The position numbers and the translations under genes were made by a program. A DNA stretch of 64,000 nt from Clostridia bacterium (GTDB lineage: Bacteria > Bacillota > Clostridia > Oscillospirales > Acutalibacteraceae): the NCBI GenBank assembly GCA_017466365.1, contig JAFTUG010000007.1, positions 112,095-176,094 of the forward strand, in the 5' to 3' direction. Every line of letters begins with the position of its first letter. The first letter of the stretch is position 1. This document shows, piece after piece, positions 44,821 to 52,612 of the stretch. The notes under the pieces are model-generated. The model was given only the letters and a program-made list of their open reading frames with translations. It ran no database searches and had not been told where the DNA came from.

Positions 44821-45753
44821 ATGTTATCAAAACTTCCGAAAATTTCAAAGGAGCTGCTTATCACGGGTCTGATTATATTTGCAGCCTTTAACTTCAGATC
44901 GGCTTTTTCCTTTACTCAAGGTGTTGTTTTTGCACCGAGAAACATTATATACATGCTTATTTCATCCGTTCCTTTTACAATTCTTATCACCTCAAAGCTT
45001 TCCGCAAATTTCAAAAAAGAGCTTAAAGCGGTTGATATAGCAGCCATAGCTGTTATTCTTTATACACTCGCAGTAATTCTTCACGACACGGTAATGAGAT
45101 ACTCTGTTCTTACCGGTGTTTGTTTTGTTGCTGTTTCACTGCTTCTTTGCAACAGCATATATGCTCTCCCCGTTGCTGCCGTGCTTAATCTTATAGGCTC
45201 GTTCAAATTCGGATACGCCGCAGTATTTTCAGTTCCCGTCACAATATGCCTTTCAATGGTCTGCTTCTCCTATCTCTTTGAAAAGAAAAAGATCAAAACA
45301 AGCAAGAAATCAAAGAAATCGGAATCCGTTAACCCTCTCCCCGATTATAAAAAAGAAAAAATCATCTTTGCCGTAAGCGAACTTGTGCTTTTTGCGGCAC
45401 TTGCCGTTATGATTTATTACAGAAAGTACACAATTGCACTTATCACTTTCAGATCCAACCTCGAATACATAATTCCCATGCTTATCCCCGCAATCTGCTT
45501 TATAATTTTTGCGGTGCTTGCAATAAAGAACAAGAGACCCTTCATGGAAGTGATCGGATATCTTACTGTAATCGGCACAATGCCTCTTACACAGCTTTGC
45601 GAATACAGCACGGCTGCAGGAGGTGTATGGACAGCATTTACCCTTTTGTTTGCACTTTGCGATTCAAGCCTTGATTCGGGTAAGAGCGTTAATAACGTTT
45701 ATGAAAAAATCATTGCAAAAATAAGTGCAAAGCATAAAACCGCCAAGGAATAA
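44821..45753 (+). CDS. Multi-pass membrane protein of unknown function
   Basis: The 310-residue protein has about eight hydrophobic helices in two groups. They are split by a charged cytoplasmic-looking stretch near residues 158-180 (KKIKTSKKSKKSESVNPL). I do not recognise the family. It sits 17 bases after N3 and 25 bases before S3 in the same transcript, so it probably takes part in the same pathway, for instance in moving or anchoring a lipid-linked intermediate. No flippase, polymerase or ligase motif is visible. Confidence 0.75.
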   Translation: MLSKLPKISKELLITGLIIFAAFNFRSAFSFTQGVVFAPRNIIYMLISSVPFTILITSKLSANFKKELKAVDIAAIAVILYTLAVILHDTVMRYSVLTGVCFVAVSLLLCNSIYALPVAAVLNLIGSFKFGYAAVFSVPVTICLSMVCFSYLFEKKKIKTSKKSKKSESVNPLPDYKKEKIIFAVSELVLFAALAVMIYYRKYTIALITFRSNLEYIIPMLIPAICFIIFAVLAIKNKRPFMEVIGYLTVIGTMPLTQLCEYSTAAGGVWTAFTLLFALCDSSLDSGKSVNNVYEKIIAKISAKHKTAKE

Positions 45754-45778
45754 TCGGTTAATCAAGGAGTTGGAATTT

Positions 45779-47704
45779 TTGAGTATCGCAAAAAACGTTT
45801 ATTTTGTTCAGGTTGACGTTTCATCGGGCAAAAATTCAAAGGTTGTATATTTGCCGTATACCTCGGGTGTTATAATTGCAAACGCATTTAAAAATCCCGC
45901 TGTCAAAGAATCGTATAATTTTAAAGATTTTATTTTTATAAGAAAAAAGGTCGAAGAAGTTACGGCAGAAATGGAGAATCCCTCGGTTGTAGGATTTTCA
46001 AACTATTGCTGGAATACGGAATACCATCTTGCACTTGCAAAAGAAATAAAGAAAGCTTTTCCGGAATGCATAACTGTTTTCGGCGGCCACAACATTCCGC
46101 AGGACACTTCTTTTCTTGAAGAAAATCCGCAGGTTGACATTCTTTGCTTCGGTGAAGGAGAAGTAACCTTCGGCAATCTGCTTGAAGCCTTGAGCAAAGG
46201 AAGCATTGCAGAGGTTGCCAATATAGCATACAAAGATAAGAACGGTTTTGTGTTAACCGAAAAGAAATCAATTTGCAGAACGGATTATGCTTCACCCTAT
46301 CTTGACGGATGGTTTGACAGCTTTTCGGAAAAATATCCGGATTATGAGTTCAACACAATACTTGAAACCAGCAGAGGCTGCCCGAATTCCTGCGCCTACT
46401 GCGATTGGGGACCGCTCAAAGAAAAAACAAGATTCTTTCCGCTTGAAAAGGTGCTGTCCGAAATAGAGTGGATAGGTCAGCACAAAATCGGCTTTGTTTG
46501 GGGCGCAGATGCTAACTTCGGCATAGGCAAAAATGACCTTGAGATTGCCGATGCTCTTGTTGCCGCAAAAGAAAAATACGGTTATCCCGAAAGGGTCAGA
46601 ATAAACTATTCAAAGGGCAACTCCGAACGTGTGCGCGAAATAGTCCGCCGCTTTAACCGAAAAGGCGTTGACAGAGAGGGTGCAACAATTTCTCTGCAAA
46701 GTCTTTCCCCCGTTGTGCTTGAAAATATCGGCAGAAAAAATATGTCGCTTGATAAATTCAGGGAGCATTTCAGCGTTTATCACGAAGAAAAGCTTCAGGT
46801 TTATTCCGAGCTGATACTTGGTCTGCCGGGCGAAACCTATGACAGCTTTGCAGACGGCATCTGCAAACTTTTTGAAATAGGTCAGCACTTCATTTTTGAG
46901 GTTTACCATTGCATAGTCCTTCCGAATTCACAGCTCGGTCAAAAGGATTATATCGAAAAACATGGCATAAAAACCTCCCGCACCGAAATAGTTCGTTTTC
47001 ATTGCACGGCGGATGCATATTATATCCCTGAAAAAACCGATATCATAATTGAAACAAACACCATGCCGTGCGAAATGTGGCAAAAAAGCTCGCTCTTTAC
47101 TGCCGTTACGCAAGCGATGCATGCATGCGGACTGCTCCGATGCTTTGCAATTTATGCTTTCAATGAGCTTGGAATCGGCTACAGAAGCTTTTACGAGGGG
47201 CTTATGCGATATGTTGAAAACGGTAACGCACCGTTCTTTGAAACACTTTATAAGACCGTTAAAGCTTCATTTGAAAGCCTTGCGAAAGGTGAAAATCCCC
47301 GTTTCTTTGTTCCTTTTGCAGGTAATCTTGTCTGGGACCATTATGAATACATGTTCCTTCATATCAGCGGCAGCTTCGACAAATTTTATGATGAAATGAT
47401 GCCGTATTTAGGCTCTGTTATTAAAGATGAAAACGTTCTTTCGCAGCTTCTTGCCTATCAGAAGGCAATTGTAAGGAAACCCGATGAAGCTGTTTCGGAA
47501 TGCGTAACAGATTATGATTTCCACAGCTATTTTAAAAATATTTACGTTAACAAATATGCCCCTCTTGAAAAAGGTCACTTCAAAACCGTTTTCAAGGACA
47601 GCGACACCGTTTCCGGTTGGGAAGAATTCGGCAAACGGGTTGTATGGTACGGTAAAATGGGCAGTAAATCCTATAAGGACAATGCAAAAATAATAAAAAT
47701 ATAA
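45779..47704 (+). CDS. B12-binding-type radical SAM protein, long class, subclass S (copy S3)
   Basis: The 641-residue paralogue starts at a TTG (45779) preceded by AAGGAG at proper spacing, giving SIAKNVYFVQVDVS. An 18-codon longer reading into the membrane-protein gene is not needed. TSRGCPNSCAYCDW carries Cys201/205/208; the subclass-N cysteines are replaced (WGADANFG, RINYSKG). The protein ends WYGKMGSKSYKDN. A strong terminator closes the unit. Confidence 0.85.
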   Translation: MSIAKNVYFVQVDVSSGKNSKVVYLPYTSGVIIANAFKNPAVKESYNFKDFIFIRKKVEEVTAEMENPSVVGFSNYCWNTEYHLALAKEIKKAFPECITVFGGHNIPQDTSFLEENPQVDILCFGEGEVTFGNLLEALSKGSIAEVANIAYKDKNGFVLTEKKSICRTDYASPYLDGWFDSFSEKYPDYEFNTILETSRGCPNSCAYCDWGPLKEKTRFFPLEKVLSEIEWIGQHKIGFVWGADANFGIGKNDLEIADALVAAKEKYGYPERVRINYSKGNSERVREIVRRFNRKGVDREGATISLQSLSPVVLENIGRKNMSLDKFREHFSVYHEEKLQVYSELILGLPGETYDSFADGICKLFEIGQHFIFEVYHCIVLPNSQLGQKDYIEKHGIKTSRTEIVRFHCTADAYYIPEKTDIIIETNTMPCEMWQKSSLFTAVTQAMHACGLLRCFAIYAFNELGIGYRSFYEGLMRYVENGNAPFFETLYKTVKASFESLAKGENPRFFVPFAGNLVWDHYEYMFLHISGSFDKFYDEMMPYLGSVIKDENVLSQLLAYQKAIVRKPDEAVSECVTDYDFHSYFKNIYVNKYAPLEKGHFKTVFKDSDTVSGWEEFGKRVVWYGKMGSKSYKDNAKIIKI

Positions 47705-47706
47705 AA

Positions 47707-47748
47707 AAATGGGCTGTAAAAAAACTTGCGCTTTTTTACAGCCCATTT
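47707..47748. terminator. Bidirectional terminator ending the radical SAM cluster
   Basis: A 17-base-pair stem (47707-47723 with 47732-47748) built on ATGGGCTGTAAAAAA is flanked by A and T runs. It also serves the converging membrane-protein gene. Confidence 0.92.
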
Positions 47749-47752
47749 GGTT

Positions 47753-48979
47753 TTAAGTTGCCAATTCCAAATATGCACTTGATATATAAACAAAAAATAT
47801 GATAATGAGAATAATTTTGTTTTCCGAAAACAGTTTTCTCAATTTTTCTATTGTTTTATCGAACGCTACATCTTTGGTATAAAACAGAAGAAAACACATT
47901 CCGAACTGACAGATAACTCCCGAACCTATCCAGCGGATAAAATCCGTTGAAAGTATACAGCACACGGGAATGCAGATAACAGAAAGAATGCAGCAAAGAT
48001 ATACGAATTTGCGGCTCTTTTTCTCTGCATTCTTAATGCACATAATCCATATTGTCCAGAACGCCGCAACAACGGGAACGGTAATAATAGAAAGGGTTAT
48101 TATGCCGCTCATGCCGATTCTGTTTTCATAGAGAAATCTTATGAAATAGTAGAGATATTCAATCGGCGATGCGTCCGCAATCTTAACTCCGTAGATTTCT
48201 TCCGATTCGGTATGGAATCCGAAAAGATATAAGCTTGCATATTCGTTTTGTTCATCGGTAAGTGTATGACCGATTTTTTCTTCCATGATTTTCAGCGCTT
48301 CTTCAAAAGTCATAAACATATGGTCCTTTGCAACGAACACACAGTATAGCGTAAGCGCCAAAACCGAAATAAGTGTTATAACAATAACCGTTATATCACC
48401 GAGCTTTTTTTCGCTTTTATCAGCATAATAAAGCATGGCAAGCAAAACAAACGGAAAATATGACATTATAAATACATAATTTACCAATACACCCGATACA
48501 CATAAAACGGGAACAAGCCAACGCAGATATTTATTTTGCGCAAAAACAACCGATATAAGAGCAAGGATATACATATGTATATCAAGCATGCCGAAAAAGC
48601 GAGAGAACAATGATATTGTGTATGCACCCGAAACAAAGAAAACTATAAAAACAAAAACCGCAAATTTGTTTTCCGATTTTGAGTTTTTAACGACTCCTCC
48701 CAAAGCAAATGCCGTAAGCAGCATTCCGAAGATAAGAATAACGGTTGCAAAGCCTGTAATCCATTCCTCCGTAGGGTGAGATGTGAGAAGCTTTACTAAT
48801 GAACCTACCAGCACTCTTGAATTTATTCCCATTGAAAAATCAAAAAGGTAGTAAGGCACATACATGCGGTGAATTTCCGCAAGCTTTCCGTAATTAAAAA
48901 GAACGGGGATCATGGTCATTAAAAATATGACTGCCTCATATTTCCAACGAACAACAAAGCTTTTAAGCTTTTCTGCCAT
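47753..48979 (-). CDS. Large multi-pass membrane protein of unknown function
   Basis: The 408-residue protein has roughly ten helices. The first helix is followed by an extracytoplasmic loop YLFDFSMGINSRVLVGSLVKLL, a pattern seen in uncharacterised membrane proteins of surface-polysaccharide loci. A large hydrophilic loop lies near residues 218-265. A GT-C-like glycosyltransferase role is possible but no catalytic motif is certain. It converges on the radical SAM cluster and lies 25 bases upstream of the amino-acid ABC ATPase end, so it could belong to either neighbourhood. Confidence 0.7.
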   Translation of the reverse strand: MAEKLKSFVVRWKYEAVIFLMTMIPVLFNYGKLAEIHRMYVPYYLFDFSMGINSRVLVGSLVKLLTSHPTEEWITGFATVILIFGMLLTAFALGGVVKNSKSENKFAVFVFIVFFVSGAYTISLFSRFFGMLDIHMYILALISVVFAQNKYLRWLVPVLCVSGVLVNYVFIMSYFPFVLLAMLYYADKSEKKLGDITVIVITLISVLALTLYCVFVAKDHMFMTFEEALKIMEEKIGHTLTDEQNEYASLYLFGFHTESEEIYGVKIADASPIEYLYYFIRFLYENRIGMSGIITLSIITVPVVAAFWTIWIMCIKNAEKKSRKFVYLCCILSVICIPVCCILSTDFIRWIGSGVICQFGMCFLLFYTKDVAFDKTIEKLRKLFSENKIILIIIFFVYISSAYLELAT

Positions 48980-49004
48980 AAAATCACCGCCCTTTTAATA
49001 TTTA

Positions 49005-49748
49005 TCAGATAAGAACCTTGGAAAGGAAATCCTTGAGTCTGGGATTCTTGGGATTTGCAAAAAATTCTTCGGGAGAATTTTCTTCCATAATTACGCCTTC
49101 ATCCATGAAAACGACCCTTGAACCAACCTCTCTTGCGAAGCCCATTTCATGGGTAACAACAATCATTGTCATTCCCGATTGAGCAAGCTCTTTCATTACA
49201 TCAAGAACCTCGCCTACCATTTCGGGGTCAAGAGCGGATGTGGGTTCATCAAAAAGCATCACTTCAGGGTTCATTGCAAGAGCGCGGACTATTGCAACTC
49301 TCTGCTTCTGACCGCCCGAAAGCTGCGAGGGATAAGCATTTGCTTTTTCCTCAAGACCTACCCTTTTTAAAAGCTCCATAGCCTTTTTCTCGGCTTCATC
49401 CTTTTTCATAATTCCGAGCTTTACGGGAGCAAGAGTAATATTTTTAAGAATGGTATGATTATTGAAAAGATTGAACTGCTGAAAAACCATACCCATCTTT
49501 TCGCGGTGCTTGTTGATATTTACATGCTTATCCGTGATATCTACTCCGCCAAACTCAATCTTTCCGCCTGAAGGCTCTTCAAGGCGGTTGAGGCAGCGCA
49601 GGAAGGTTGACTTTCCCGAACCCGAAGGTCCGATAACAACAACCACCTCGCCCTTTTTGATTTCGGTGTTGATATCCTTAAGAACCTCAAGAGAACCGAA
49701 GTTTTTCTGAAGTCCCGTTACCTTAATGAGAATATTATCAGTGGTCAC
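49005..49748 (-). CDS. Polar amino-acid ABC transporter ATP-binding protein
   Basis: The 247-residue GlnQ-type ATPase has Walker [10 protein letters not shown], the [12 protein letters not shown]-loop, signature LSGGQKQR, Walker [15 protein letters not shown] and VTHEMGFA. It powers the importer with the permease and binding protein upstream. I chose the GTG at 49748 because AAAGGAGG lies ten bases ahead; the longer frame to 49796 starts inside the permease gene. It overlaps that gene by 11 bases. The substrate (glutamine, cystine or similar) is not resolvable. Confidence 0.93.
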   Translation of the reverse strand: MTTDNILIKVTGLQKNFGSLEVLKDINTEIKKGEVVVVIGPSGSGKSTFLRCLNRLEEPSGGKIEFGGVDITDKHVNINKHREKMGMVFQQFNLFNNHTILKNITLAPVKLGIMKKDEAEKKAMELLKRVGLEEKANAYPSQLSGGQKQRVAIVRALAMNPEVMLFDEPTSALDPEMVGEVLDVMKELAQSGMTMIVVTHEMGFAREVGSRVVFMDEGVIMEENSPEEFFANPKNPRLKDFLSKVLI

Positions 49749-50601
49749 TGTTGCGAAGCCTCCTTTCAAGCAGGCTGACACCCTTCTGGAGAACAAGAAC
49801 CATAACGAGATAAATCAGTGCAACCGTTATGTAAGGGATATTCATGTTATAAGTAAAGCCGACAAGTGCGTTTGCGCCCTTCATCATATCCTTAACGGCA
49901 ATGAAGCTTGCAACAGATGTTTCCTTAAGCAAAACAATAAATTCGTTTGCAAGAGTCGGTAAAACATTTTTAAGTGCCTGGGGAAGAATAATATAAATCA
50001 TCGTCTGAACATAATTAAAGCCGAGGCTTCTGCCTGCTTCAAACTGACCGTTATCAATGGACATAATGCCTGAACGGACAATTTCAGCAACATATGCGCC
50101 GGAGTTAATGCCGAACGCAACAATTGCAGCAATATTTTCATGTACTCCCGCTTTGCCGAGCCACAGATAATAGATTATAAGAAGCTGAACAATAACAGGT
50201 GTACCTCTGAAAATTGTGAGGTAAAGCTTACAGATTGAATTAAGGAATTTAAACTTGCCCGTTTTATCATGGGTAGAACGGATAATTGCAACAACAAATC
50301 CGAGCGCAAGACCTATAATGAGGGCTGCAAAAGTTATCTCAATGGTAACAAGCAAACCGTCGGTAATATGTCTGTAGTTATCGTTCTTTATGAGAACAGT
50401 ATAAATATCATTCTTAAGTTCATTAAAAGCCTCTATAATATTATCCTTAAGCTCAACAAAAAAAGCCTGAATTCCCGCATCTTCCGTTACGGCTTCAGCC
50501 GCAGAAGCAAACGCAGGTGAAATAAAGCTGACGGCAAGCACCGCAATAACTGCGATAATCAAAGCCGTAAAAGCTTTTTTAGACATTCTGAAATCTCTCA
50601 T
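49738..50601 (-). CDS. Polar amino-acid ABC transporter permease
   Basis: The 287-residue inner-membrane subunit has an N-terminal helix with an alanine-rich extracytoplasmic segment. The HisM/GlnP-type core follows: [38 protein letters not shown], and the ATPase-coupling loop [23 protein letters not shown]. It forms the channel of the importer, probably as a homodimer. It is separated from the binding-protein gene by a hairpin, which would lower its expression relative to that gene. Confidence 0.92.
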   Translation of the reverse strand: MRDFRMSKKAFTALIIAVIAVLAVSFISPAFASAAEAVTEDAGIQAFFVELKDNIIEAFNELKNDIYTVLIKNDNYRHITDGLLVTIEITFAALIIGLALGFVVAIIRSTHDKTGKFKFLNSICKLYLTIFRGTPVIVQLLIIYYLWLGKAGVHENIAAIVAFGINSGAYVAEIVRSGIMSIDNGQFEAGRSLGFNYVQTMIYIILPQALKNVLPTLANEFIVLLKETSVASFIAVKDMMKGANALVGFTYNMNIPYITVALIYLVMVLVLQKGVSLLERRLRNSDH

Positions 50602-50633
50602 GCCTTAATCTGCCTTTCTCTTAAACATTCAAA

Positions 50634-50658
50634 AGGGGCTGTGTTTTCAACAGCCCCT
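50634..50658 (-). terminator. Intra-operon hairpin between binding protein and permease genes
   Basis: AGGGGCTGT (50634-50642) pairs with ACAGCCCCT (50650-50658) and a short T run follows on the minus strand. It likely acts as a partial terminator so that the binding protein is made in excess. Confidence 0.75.
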
Positions 50659-50677
50659 CTGATACACAAAAATATAA

Positions 50678-51424
50678 TTATGCGGGAATGTACTTATTAA
50701 CGATTGCATCAATTGAACCGTCAGCTGTAAGTTCTGCAAGAGCCTGATTGATCTTTTCGAGAAGCTCTGTGTTTTCCTTTGCAACTGCGATTGCATAATC
50801 CTCATCTGCATAGGCAGTTTCAAGGATTGTGAGACCTTCGTTTGCAGCAACGAATGCCTTTGCGGGTTCGTTATCGATGATAACGGCATCAACAATGCCG
50901 CTCTGAAGAGCCTGAACGGCAGCAGCGCCGTTTGTATATCTCTTAACGCTTTCTTCGCCGTAATCTTCACTTGCATATGCATCGCCTGTTGTTGCTTCCT
51001 GAACACCGATGAGCTTGCCTGCAAGGTCATCAAGAGTTGCTATTTCGGAGCTTTCCTTAACAATAACAACCTGAACGCCCTTTGCATATGTTGTTGAGAA
51101 GTTAACATGCTCAAGTCTGTCTTCTCTTACTGTCATGCCTGCCATACCGATATCAACAACGCCGTTCTGAACTGCACTGATAATACCGTTGAAATCCATA
51201 TCCTGAATTTCAAATTCCATGCCGAGCTTTTCAGCGATAAGAGCGCCTACTTCTGCATCGATACCAACAATTTTATCGCCTTCATAATACTCATAGGGAG
51301 GGAATGCTGCGTTTGTTCCCATAACAAGAACATTATCGTCTTCTTTACCGCCGCAAGCATAAAGAAGAGTTGCGGAAAGAGCTACAACCATTACGATAGC
51401 AAGAATTTTAACTAATTTTTTCAT
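50678..51424 (-). CDS. Polar amino-acid ABC transporter substrate-binding lipoprotein
   Basis: The 248-residue extracytoplasmic receptor has a lipoprotein signal (SATLLYACGG, Cys24) and the SBP family 3 domain: LVMGTNAAFPPYEYYEGDKIVGIDAEVGALIAEKLG, DIGMAGMTVREDRLEHVNFS, and DLAGKLIGVQEATTGD. It captures an amino acid and delivers it to the permease. It is the first gene of the importer operon behind its own promoter, with a CGGAGG ribosome site. Confidence 0.93.
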   Translation of the reverse strand: MKKLVKILAIVMVVALSATLLYACGGKEDDNVLVMGTNAAFPPYEYYEGDKIVGIDAEVGALIAEKLGMEFEIQDMDFNGIISAVQNGVVDIGMAGMTVREDRLEHVNFSTTYAKGVQVVIVKESSEIATLDDLAGKLIGVQEATTGDAYASEDYGEESVKRYTNGAAAVQALQSGIVDAVIIDNEPAKAFVAANEGLTILETAYADEDYAIAVAKENTELLEKINQALAELTADGSIDAIVNKYIPA

Positions 51425-51456
51425 AATTTTACCTCCGTTTAATTCTGGATGTTGTT

Positions 51457-51485
51457 ATTATATCATTTATATTATAAAAAGTAAA
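51457..51485 (-). promoter_or_regulatory. Probable promoter of the amino-acid importer operon
   Basis: On the minus strand TATAAT (51462-51457) is perfect; the -35 TTTACT (51485-51480) is imperfect, with a 17-base spacer. Confidence 0.5.
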
Positions 51486-51531
51486 GTAAATTTGCATTTT
51501 TATAATAAAAAACAACTTGACAAACGAATAA

Positions 51532-52410
51532 TTATTCAGTATATCCGAGCTTTTCCAGTACATTTTTAAAATCCGCGGGAAAATCCGCTTCAAACTTCAT
51601 TTTTTCACCTGTTACGGGGTGCTCAAAAAAGCACCTGCGGCAATGCAAAAGCTGATGACCGATTTCAGGCATAAAATCGCCGTACATCGTATCACCTGCC
51701 AAAGGATGACCCGTAAATGCCATATGCACCCTTATCTGATGCGTTCTTCCCGTTTCAAGCCTTAACCGAAGAAGGGTTGCACCGTCAAAATTCTTTTCGG
51801 CATACCAATTTGTTGCCGCATCCTCAACACCAAGCTCATATGAGCAGGCTCTCAAGGTTTTCATCGGGTCGGGGCGGTAAATCGGCACATCCACTCTGCC
51901 TTCACCCGTCAAATCTCCATGAACAAGGGCGGCATATTCTTTTTCAATTTTACCCGAAAGCTTACACGCAGAAAGCGGATTTATTGCGCAGACAACAAGC
52001 CCCGATGTTCCTTTATCAAGCCTTCCTACTGCCCTGAAAGCAACACTTTTGCCCTTCTTGGTAAGATAAGCCGTGACCGCATTTGCAAGAGTATCGCCCT
52101 GATGATTATGCGTCGGATGCATTGCCATAAACGGAGATTTGTTTATAACGAGAATATCCTCATCCTCATAAACTATATTGATTTCCGCTTCGGTTATTTC
52201 CGGCAGAGTATCATCATCGGGAATACAGACGCTTACAATATCACCGCTTTTAAGCCTGTCAATGGTGCGTGCAGTTTCGCCGTTAAGCTTGAGCGCATAT
52301 TTAACCTTTCTCATTAGCCTGGAGGAAAAGCCGCAGTATCCCCGCAGAAAATGAATAACCTTTCGTCCGTCATACTCCGAAGTGACGGTATAATCTATGT
52401 TTCTGGGCAT
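51532..52410 (-). CDS. RluA-family pseudouridine synthase
   Basis: The 292-residue enzyme isomerises uridine in rRNA or tRNA. The N-terminal S4-like RNA-binding part (GYCGFSSRLMRKVKYALKLNG) precedes the catalytic core with GRLDKGTSGLVV, whose Asp is the nucleophile, then GRTHQIRVHMAFTGHPLAGDTMYG near the end. Which RNA position is modified cannot be told. The ATG at 52410 follows an AGGAGGGGG site, which would lie inside the longer reading. It is a single-gene unit. Confidence 0.93.
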   Translation of the reverse strand: MPRNIDYTVTSEYDGRKVIHFLRGYCGFSSRLMRKVKYALKLNGETARTIDRLKSGDIVSVCIPDDDTLPEITEAEINIVYEDEDILVINKSPFMAMHPTHNHQGDTLANAVTAYLTKKGKSVAFRAVGRLDKGTSGLVVCAINPLSACKLSGKIEKEYAALVHGDLTGEGRVDVPIYRPDPMKTLRACSYELGVEDAATNWYAEKNFDGATLLRLRLETGRTHQIRVHMAFTGHPLAGDTMYGDFMPEIGHQLLHCRRCFFEHPVTGEKMKFEADFPADFKNVLEKLGYTE

Positions 52411-52533
52411 TCTCCCCCTCCTTTTCCGCATAATTATATCATAGTTTTTCCGTAATGTATAGTGCCGAAAAATTACAAAATGTAATTTCGATTACGAAAA
52501 ATTTACAGTTTTATTTCAATTCGGTTTTATCTG

Positions 52534-52562
52534 TTTACAAACCAAATTTTTCCTGATAATAT
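52534..52562 (+). promoter_or_regulatory. Probable promoter of the secreted-protein gene at 52613
   Basis: TTTACA (52534-52539) and TAATAT (52557-52562) are separated by 17 bases. The upstream 52440-52530 stretch is AT-rich with a small ATTACAAAATGTAAT inverted repeat. Confidence 0.5.
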
Positions 52563-52612
52563 TAAATTACAGGAGGGACAACCTGACAAAATTAAGATGG
52601 GAGTGTATCTAC

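Larger units (their letters stand above)
24309..47704 (+). other. Gene cluster: eight B12-type radical SAM proteins with heptose activation and redox genes
   Basis: This span gathers sugar-activation genes, eight radical SAM genes, two redox proteins, a glycosyltransferase, an SDR epimerase on the opposite strand and a membrane protein. Gene ends overlap or lie within 30 bases from 24368 to 41772, so this is one transcript of about 17.4 kb. A second unit (42872-47704) starts at its own near-consensus promoter. Known radical SAM/cobalamin enzymes methylate or rearrange unreactive carbons in antibiotics, lipids and sugars; that this cluster builds a modified heptose glycan is inference. Confidence 0.75.

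Noticed and set aside
52440-52530. Regulatory operator or small RNA gene in the AT-rich repeats before 52613
   Set aside because: The inverted repeats are short and A/T-only, as expected by chance in such sequence; no T-run hairpin is present.
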